The notes under the pieces: generated by a model
Told to the model about the DNA's origin: nothing
Databases searched by the model: none
Seen by the model: only the letters and a program-made list of their open reading frames with translations
Source of the DNA: Desmodus rotundus
Lineage: Eukaryota; Chordata; Mammalia; Chiroptera; Phyllostomidae
DNA: 64,000 nucleotides
Direction: 5' to 3'
Assembly (NCBI RefSeq): GCF_022682495.2
Contig: NC_071394.1
Coordinates: 25,516,470 to 25,580,469 of the forward strand
In this document: one piece after another, positions 56,721 through 64,000 of the stretch
How the letters are laid out: every line of letters begins with the position of its first letter
How positions within the stretch are numbered: the stretch's first letter is position 1
Position numbers and translations under genes: made by a program

Positions 56721-57224
56721 TGTGCTAGGCCTTTGGGAAGGTACACAGGTGGATCAGACACGGATCCTGCCTCCAGCTACTCCACCTGCTAGATGAGAAG
56801 ACCCATGTGAAAGCACTGGCATTGTGCCTGACACAGAGTACGCAGTGGGCCCACTGTATATGTGTTAGTTTCTCTCCCTCCTTCCTCTTTTATATTCCCT
56901 CTAGAATTCATCCTCCAGAGATTTCCGTAAAAGACATGAAGCGCTGGACAGTTTTAAAAAAGCAAAGATTAATTAAAAGAAGCAAAGAGAGCCAAGGAAG
57001 GCCTCCTGGAGGAGGGAGCGTTTGATCTAACTAGTCCAGAACTCTAAGCAGCGTGAACAAAGACAGAGCTGTGAAGGGAAAGTGGAAATGTGTATGGAGG
57101 AATGCAGAGAAGTTGAGTTGGTTTGGGAAAAGGTATATGAAAAGAAGTAGAAAAGAGGGTAGGAAAGTCCCTTGATTACTAGGTTAGGGAAGGCTCTAAA
57201 GCATGTTATTAAAGACCCAGATTT
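56721..57224. repeat. Possible ancient repeat, unresolved
   Basis: 'GGCCTCCTGGAGGAGGGAGC' and neighbouring text resemble the same old repeat as at 3736 and 36330. Confidence 0.35.
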
Positions 57225-57370
57225 CACTACAGATAGAACAAGATCCCTGGGCCTGGCCTAGACTCTGTTATCTAACAACTGATTCTGTGATGACCCTGGG
57301 CAAGCTACCTAACTCTTCAAAGCTTCGCTTTTTTCATCTGTTAGTAGAGATGATATCACTTACTCTTTAC
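57225..57370 (-). repeat. MIR SINE fragment
   Basis: 'GTGATGACCCTGGGCAAGCT' then 'CTAACTCTTCAAAGCTTCGC' is complement-strand MIR. Confidence 0.82.
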
Positions 57371-57379
57371 AAACAAATG

Positions 57380-57588
57380 ATCCTGACTGGTGTGACTCAG
57401 TGGATTGAGTGCCTGCCTGGGAATCAAAGTTTCGCCGGTTCAATTCCCAGTCAGGGCACATTGCCTGGGTTGCAGGCCAGGTCCCCATAGAGGGCGCACA
57501 AGAGGCAACCACATATTGCTGTTTATTTCCCTCCCTTTCTCTCTCTGAAAAAATTAATAAATCAAATCTTTAAAAAATAAAAAAAATG
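57380..57588 (+). repeat. Ves-type bat SINE
   Basis: 'ATCCTGACTGGTGTGACTCA' head, 'CGGTTCAATTCCCAGTCAGG' box B, A-rich tail. Same family as the copy at 17128. Confidence 0.95.
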
Positions 57589-58340
57589 AAAGCACACTGT
57601 AAATTCACACTGTTCTAATTTTTTTCACTGTGTAAATTTTCCATATCAATGTTGAAACTGTATTCACTTATAAGGCATTATCATAATTTAATTAACCCAC
57701 TCTTACATATGAATATTTAGGTTATTTCAATCTTTAAGTGTTTGTACATATATCTACAGGATATATTCATAAAATGGTGTAGCTAAATGAAAGGGCCTAT
57801 GAAATTTAAATTTTGATATAATTGCTACATTACTCTCTATGAGGAGTGAATGAGTTCCATTCCTATTAGCAATATATACATATATGAAGGTCCATTTCCC
57901 TATAATTTCACTAATAGTGTTATCAAATTTTTTGGTCTTTGCCAGCCTGAAAGCATTTAAGTTGGTATCTAATTGTGGTTTTAATTTACACATATTATTA
58001 TTGGTGAGTTTGGGCATCTTTTTAACATTTAAAAGCTATTTGTATTTTCTTTGGCCATTTCAATTTGGTTATTCATCTTTTCCTTATTGATTTATAGGAG
58101 CCCTTCATTTATTAAGGAAATTAGCTGTTTGGGATATGGTTACAAATGTGTCCCACAATTTGTCATTTCTCTTTCACTGTGCCTATTTTTTTTCCCATGC
58201 AGATATTTTTTATCTTTATGTGGTCAAAATGACCATTCTTCTCCTTCACACCCAGAAAGGCCTTGCCTACTGACAATAATAATAATTTCTCTTATCCTCC
58301 ATGATAATAAGAGAATCTTTGGTCTATCTGGATTTATTTG
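57589..58340 (-). repeat. L1 LINE 3' relic
   Basis: 'AATTGTGGTTTTAATTTACA', 'GGTGAGTTTGGGCATCTTTT' and 'TTTGGCCATTTCAATTTGGT' are complement-strand L1M 3' text. All frames are broken. Confidence 0.82.
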
Positions 58341-58514
58341 GGGGTGAGGAAAGAGACGGGGAGTGCTGCTTTACTTTTTTTCCAGATGGCATTCACCCTA
58401 ACACCGTTTCTCAGGATTCGCTTAAGCAGCCGGAGCCATTCAAGAACCAGGCAGGGAGCCCTCCTTAGAGAGAGAAGAGCCAGTATTGATACGGATGTGC
58501 AATGCGTTCTGACT

Positions 58515-58680
58515 GTCATTTCATCCTCACAACGATGTTTCCAAATTGAGGGAGCTGAGGTACAGAGAGACCGAGTCGATTGCTCCCAGTCACAAGCCCG
58601 GAGGTGATGGAGCTGGGGTTTGAATGCCGACCTGTCTGACGGCAGCACCTGTGCTCACTCCTCCCACTAGAACCGTGGTT
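58515..58680 (+). repeat. MIR SINE fragment
   Basis: 'TCATTTCATCCTCACAACGA' and 'GGGAGCTGAGGTACAGAGAG' with a GGGGTTTGAA end. Confidence 0.8.
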
Positions 58681-60399
58681 CAGGAGAAGCAGGGCACGTA
58701 TGCAGGGCGTACCAAGTACTGAAGGATGGCTTTTCAGTCTTGGCCTGTTCATTCCCTGCCTCCAGAGGCCTCCTCTACTTCCTGCCAAAGCACCCTGTGA
58801 CCAGCAGACTGAGGAATCTGCCCCAGCAAAGCTGCACACTAGTCAGGAGCACGGCAAGGACTAAGTTTTGGTTGTGTTCACTAAAATGTTGTGATCAATT
58901 TGTAACTGTAAGTTAAGTTAGCATTAACCTAAGTTATTACAGCTGCTCGCTAGGGATGGATCCCTGAGGGGACCACAGTCCAGAGCAGCTCACATGTGTG
59001 ATCATTTCCTTCGGTCTGCTAGTCCTGGAGGCAGTGGGTCCTTCTCGCCCACCCCCACCTGGAGAGCCCCATCCTTCTTTCTCCCTCCCTCCCTCCTTAA
59101 CAATTCCTTGAGAGCTGAGAAACTCACTGGCAAGCATGCTTCTCTGAGCATACTGCATCTCACACAGGTCAGAGGTGGTTTAAAATCTTTGGTTCTATTT
59201 TGGAGTGGGCTGGAGGAGCAGCAGGGTGGGGGGTGTGAAATTCACAGGAAACACAGCAGGTCTCCAAGATAACCCCTTCCCCTGCACAGTCTTGGCCAGG
59301 GCGTGCTGTTGAGTCTCTGTGACTGATTCCCTACCAGTCCCTCCCAGCAGGATATGGGCCCAAGCAGGTGTCTGTCTCGGTCTGGTTATGGTACCCAGCT
59401 TTTGTTACTGTTCCTTCTCTCTTATCAGTGGGGCAGAGGGCACTGGCTTTAGGCAAGTGTCCAAAGACAGGAGCCAGCCTCACAGGTTTCTTTGTCCAGC
59501 GCATGTAGATGATGCTTTGAGGGGTAAGATTTAGCAAGAGAAGATTGATCAGCTTGTCTTGCGGTTGGTGGCAGCCCCGGCAGTAATAAGGGCACTGGAG
59601 AAAGGTATGGGAGAGATATCAGCAAAGAGAAGACTCCTGCAGCCACTGGGAGGTGGTCTTAGTAGGAAATTTGAAAAAAACAACACAAAAAACCCCCATC
59701 TCTGTGGGAAAAGTAAAGAGCTACAGCTGGAATCAGCTAAAACTATTTCCTGTTGAGTTTTTCCTGTCCCTCCAGATGCTGTTGACGTGAGCTACTAGGT
59801 GCTAACTACTCATGGTCTTTCTTTGGAACAACCATGAGAAAGTCTTTTTGCCTCAAATTCCTTAAATTTTTGAATAATGGGGAAAAAATAAAATGAAATA
59901 AACATTACTAACAGAGTCACTTAAAATAGAGCAGGGAGGCTGTGAAGGAAGTGGGGCCTGGGAGGCCGGTGCACTCTCGTGCCTCTGTTCTCGGAGCTGC
60001 TGTGAAGTTGCTAGCCTGTTGCTAAGCTCAGCTCGAGGCTGATCCATAAACATCCTGGAACAGCAGCTATGTGGACATTTATGGACTTGCCCTCCTCCTT
60101 GTAGTTGCCACCTCCCTGGTTTGCGTATTGGAACCTGCCAGCAGCCCTACAGTCCCTGACAGAATTGCACAATGCGGGTTTTGCCTTTCTTTGTTCCTTC
60201 CAGAATGCAGTTTGAGTTGCTACCAGAATCTGTGTTTTCCTGGATTCGAATCATTTAAGACCCCAAAGTAAACTTTTAATTTGTTTAACAGCCTCAGACC
60301 TTTATTGCTCAGCATTTTAAAACTGATTTACTGCTTCAGCACTGCCAGTACGCTGCAGTTCCACGGTACCTTCTCGGACCGGCTGCCTTAGTCTTCCTC
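58681..60399. other. Intergenic stretch, nothing recognised
   Basis: Short overlapping ORFs only. No named repeat. Confidence 0.4.
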
Positions 60400-60650
60400 T
60401 ACGACTCAGCTTGAGTGTCACGTCTTCCAGGAGAGCTTCTCAGAATCCCCTCACTCTCCAACCCCAGGACTGGTCAAAACTTCCATCTCTGCACTGCCGG
60501 CTCTCCGCACAGACCTTTCACATGCCACCGCCCTCTGTTCACCCCCGCCCCCTGCCCTCTCATCAGATGGTGAACACCTTGAAAGCAGGCACGCTTCCTG
60601 CTAACTCTTCATCTACAGCTCATCCCACTGCCTGGCAGGGAGCAAGTGTG
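60400..60650 (+). repeat. L2 LINE 3' end fragment
   Basis: 'CCAGGAGAGCTTCTCAGAAT' to 'TGGTGAACACCTTGAAAGCA' and 'CAGCTCATCCCACTGCCTGG' follow L2 3' order. Confidence 0.72.
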
Positions 60651-60653
60651 TTG

Positions 60654-60700
60654 TGAAGTCAACCTTCTTAGCCAACCTTTGAAGTCAACCTTCTTAGCCA
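60654..60700. repeat. 26-bp direct duplication, second copy partial
   Basis: TGAAGTCAACCTTCTTAGCC occurs at 60654 and again at 60680. Confidence 0.95.
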
Positions 60701-60779
60701 GTGGAATATTTTTCAACAGATGGTGTTAGAAAAAGAAATATTAGATTATATAAAGTTGAATCTTAGGACTTAGCACTGT

Positions 60780-60880
60780 ATGCACCTAACCATTCAGGAG
60801 GGGAAACAGAGGCCCTGGAGGTGAACCGGCCTGTCCAGAGCAGAGCTGAGGGCCAGCAGCCAGGCTGAGGTGGGAACCAC
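60780..60880 (+). repeat. Possible MIR SINE fragment
   Basis: 'GGAGGGGAAACAGAGGCCCT' and 'AGAGCAGAGCTGAGGGCCAG' fit the MIR core, weakly. Confidence 0.5.
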
Positions 60881-63349
60881 CTCCCTGGGGGCACGGAGCT
60901 CTTTAGTGACCGCAGAAAGAGTCGCAGGGCTGAGGTGTGTTTGTATAAAATCGCCCAAAACCTGCTCATCGGCCAGTGTAGCCTTTGGCTGCTGTATTTT
61001 CTGTCTTTATCATCTCTACTACGTATTTTTTAAAATATACCTTTTACTAATTTTGATTATGTAAGTATAGTACTTATTACAGAGATTCTGGAATATGCTG
61101 AAAAGTGAAAGAAAGAAAGAGGAAATGCAAAATTAGTTGAATAACCAGCCAGAGACAGCAGGTATCAGGTATCGTGGCAGATTGCCACAGACAAATGTAT
61201 GTGACTGAGATCAAGCTGTGTGTTGAATTTTACATTTTACCTTTTCTGATTACTGTTGGATTGTGAGCATTTCTCTAAGTCCTCAAAAATGGGGTGTTTT
61301 CTCTGCGGCCCTTGTGCGGCAGAGCCTTTAATCAGCACACTTTGTCCTGAGTTAATTTATAAACAAAAAGAAGCTAATAATGAAAATAAAAAGGAAAAAT
61401 GCTATGCAATCTATTTGTGATAGCTACACTTTAGACTATAGGGGTAGATACACCCGATTTCCCAAACATCTAGGTGGCTTGCAACTTTTCAGTTTGAAAA
61501 ATGTGTGTGTTTGATCATCTCACTGTGATGAAACAGTATCTTTGGTAAAATCTTTACCTGTATCTCTAATTATGGCTTTAGAGGTCACATTATGTCCTCA
61601 ACTTGGAGAAAAACATTTTTAAAAGGTGATTTATTTCAAGATTTAGGACTAGCTCAAGAGATAAAGTTCTTTTTCAAGTTGCCTTAAAAGCATTTATTAT
61701 GTTTTAATCAGAAAGAGGAAAGGTAATTTTTTAATGAACAACCAAAGATACACTGTAGGGAAGTGACCGGCCATGCGCCTGCAGCCTGCAACCTGGCTCT
61801 TAGTCCCCGAGGGCACGAATGACTCCTCTTTCTACCTGGAGCTGGAAATTAGATGTTAATTGCTGTTATATAAAGCTAAAGAAGAGGTGTTGCTTCTTGA
61901 ACTATTTTTTCCATTTGTATAAAAGTTATACCGTTTGAGTTCAAAGATAAAGTAATTAGAAAGAATATTCTCATTTTTAGAACACAGGGAGGCCAGTTAC
62001 TGGATTTAAGTTAGCAGACACAGAAAATGCCGAGGTAAAATAAAGCTACCTACCTGATACTCTGCACTCAGGAAAGGCTTCCATCTTAGGTCTCAAAATG
62101 TAAATTACAAAAATCTATAGCATTATAAAATATATTTTAAATAAAATAAAATTCAGATTTCACAGATTACAGTCAGAGCAAGGAACGAAATGGTCCCTGA
62201 AATGTTTCTATTTTTAGGTCCTAAATGTATTTGTGTTAGGAAATCATACAGATACTACAGTACAGTGATCATAGTTTTATTTCACGAACACATAAATGTG
62301 TTTTTATTTTAATATGCTCCAACTATCAAATCTTGGCATATTATGAAATGACCACTAAAAATAATTTTAAAAACAAAAACACCTCGAAACAGTTTTTGGT
62401 GTAGTATTTATTTTGCAATTCGCCCTTGCATCATTCATATATGTATATATACATATATGTGTATGTACTTAATCGCTACAGGAAACTGCTTACAAACAGG
62501 ATTAATGGTGGGCAAACAGGATTGCTATGGAAGCGGTTTGGAGGCCGCAAAGCACTTTTGAGCTCACACAGGGACAAATCCACCGCTGAGGCTCCCTTCC
62601 AAACAAAGGCTCACGTTCCGTAGCGAGAGCCCCCTGAGGATGAGGTGCAGACCACAACAAGGCCAGCCCTCCCGGCCAATCCCTCACAGATTTCCAGCTA
62701 ATGAAACTATTGCCAATCCAAACTGGATTTCTAAACTAAATTTTTAAGAAAGATGCAGTGCTTCTGCAAAAGAATAATCTGGGTTCTCAGAGGCATCTCC
62801 ACGGACATGAGGCTTGAGGAGGTGAGAATCATAAACAGTGGGAATGGAACAGCTGAGGGGGCAGCTCAGACCCTCTCTCCCTTCCCTCTGCCTCTCCTGG
62901 GAGAGGAAGGGCTGCTGGGACTGCTCCTGGGGCCCGTGGTCCCTCAGTCCTGGGCCCAGCCTCGGCTCTAGGCTCAGGAGTAGGATAGGAGGGGACAGAG
63001 CAGGCAGGGATTGGAACCACCCCCTGAGCAACCCTCCCCCCATAGCAATAAACCCTCCCTACCACCCTAGGATTTGAGGTTAAATGGCTTTACCCTTAAG
63101 GCCTAAAGGAGCTGGGCTGGGTGTGACCTCTTAGATCTCTTTGGGCTAAAATCCTATGAATTTGATTTTTAAAAATAGACTAAAAAATAAATAAGGGCAG
63201 GTCACTTACAAAAAGTAATAAAAGATGTTTTTGGCTTTGGACTACTTAAAATCTAACCTAAAATATTTATATTTAGAACCTAGAATAGGAAAACCCAGCA
63301 ATCTTTGAAAATAATCATTTTTAGAACAAAATTCAGCCCAATTGAGTTG
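60881..63349. other. Intergenic stretch, AT-rich, mostly single-copy
   Basis: No gene or RNA gene supported. Contains a perfect 24-bp palindrome at 62436-62459 and an (AT)-rich surround. 61100-62400 could include an old LINE, but I cannot name it. Confidence 0.35.
62436..62459. repeat. 24-bp perfect palindrome of TA/CA units
   Basis: CATATATGTATA is followed immediately by its reverse complement, within an (AT)n-like microsatellite. Confidence 0.95.
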
Positions 63350-63739
63350 ATAACGGTCTCCAGAGCTTATCACAGATAAAGCTTCAGACAACCTGGCCTC
63401 ACAATTGTCTTCACCTTCCATCTCTCCTTCAGTAACCTAGCCTTAACCACTCTTGGACGCTCTTCCTCGTGCAACTGCGACCTCATCAAGGGCCTCAAAT
63501 GCTGAAATTTCCCTTTCTGATCATAATCTCCTGTCCTACCAAATCCATCCTTCCACCTATTCCAACCATGAGTCCTTCCATTCCTGCCTTTCCAGCCCTC
63601 TGGAGGACATGGGTCACTTGCCTGCTTGTGATCCGTTTTCCCTTTGTCCCACATCTGCCATTCCCCCCATGTGTAGTCACTGTGGTCTAAGGCGGTAGTG
63701 ATGGGGACTTGTGACTCAGGTCCAGTCAACACATCTGTT
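63350..63739 (+). repeat. Possible L2 LINE fragment
   Basis: Pyrimidine-rich text with 'CTCCTTCAGTAACCTAGCCT' and 'TTCCATTCCTGCCTTTCCAG' resembles L2, with no diagnostic end. Confidence 0.4.
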
Positions 63740-63940
63740 CAAAAAGTACTTTTATGGTGCTCACTCTGCGCTAGGCAGTGCGCTAGGCAGTGTGCTAAGT
63801 ATAAATGTCAACTTACTTGATTAAGCCTACTAACAACCCTTTCAGATAAGTATATTATTATTCCCACTTTGTAAAGGAGAAAATACTAAAATACACAGAG
63901 GTTAAGTGCCTTGCCCAAGGCACACATCTAATAAGCTTTG
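63740..63940 (+). repeat. MIR SINE with a short internal duplication
   Basis: 'GTGCTAAGTATAAATGTCAA', 'CCCACTTTGTAAAGGAGAAA' and 'GGTTAAGTGCCTTGCCCAAG' are MIR. GCGCTAGGCAGT is duplicated in tandem at about 63769-63792. Confidence 0.88.
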
Positions 63941-64000
63941 CTTTCCTGATAGATTCAGGGATGTACATGTGACCACATAAGACCCAACACGATGCAAAAA

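Overview
The window looks like nuclear DNA from a placental mammal, most likely a yangochiropteran bat. Ten dispersed copies of a tRNA-derived SINE match the bat Ves type: a head reading about 'CCCTGGCTGGTGTGGCTCAGT', an internal 'GGTTCAATTCCC' box B, a CT-rich 3' part and an AAATAAATAAAATCTTT-type tail. Older mammal-wide repeats (MIR, L2, L1, MLT1 LTRs, MER5A-like and MER2-like DNA transposons) fill much of the rest. The species cannot be fixed from sequence alone.

There is one protein-coding gene I can support: ODF1 (outer dense fibre protein 1, HSPB10) on the + strand. It has two coding exons (38111-38430 and 45891-46314), one GT-AG intron of 7,460 bp, and an intact 247-residue product with the family's Cys-rich N-terminal part, HSP20-like middle and C-terminal Cys-X-Pro repeat. 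A TATA-like box, a CRE-like site and an RFX X-box-like site lie in the 200 bp upstream of the ATG, which fits a spermatid-expressed gene. In human the flanking genes are UBR5 and KLF10; neither is visible here, which fits ODF1 lying in a gene-poor interval.

Layout: 1-15 kb, intergenic DNA with L1, MIR, L2, MER5A-like, MLT1, two Ves SINEs and two mariner-type MITEs. 15-19 kb, a transposon-dense block: two oppositely oriented hAT elements, an ERV-type LTR, and a decayed hAT transposase gene (BED finger plus catalytic-domain remnants) split by a Ves SINE. 19-38 kb, intergenic DNA with another MITE, MER2-like elements, MLT1 LTRs and LTR-like sequence. 38-46.3 kb, ODF1, whose intron holds L1, an ancient CR1/L3-like relic, a CpG-rich patch, MER5A-like and MIR sequence. 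46.3-64 kb, intergenic DNA with L1, MIR, L2, three Ves-type SINEs, several short tandem duplications and one unclassified element.

I found no prokaryotic, CRISPR or novel multi-gene system. The observations most worth a second look are the ODF1 promoter and repeat array, the hAT transposase relic, the 130-bp near-palindromic mariner MITEs, and the CpG-rich patch and ancient LINE relic in the ODF1 intron. Repeat family names come from recognition of consensus-like sequence, not from a database search.
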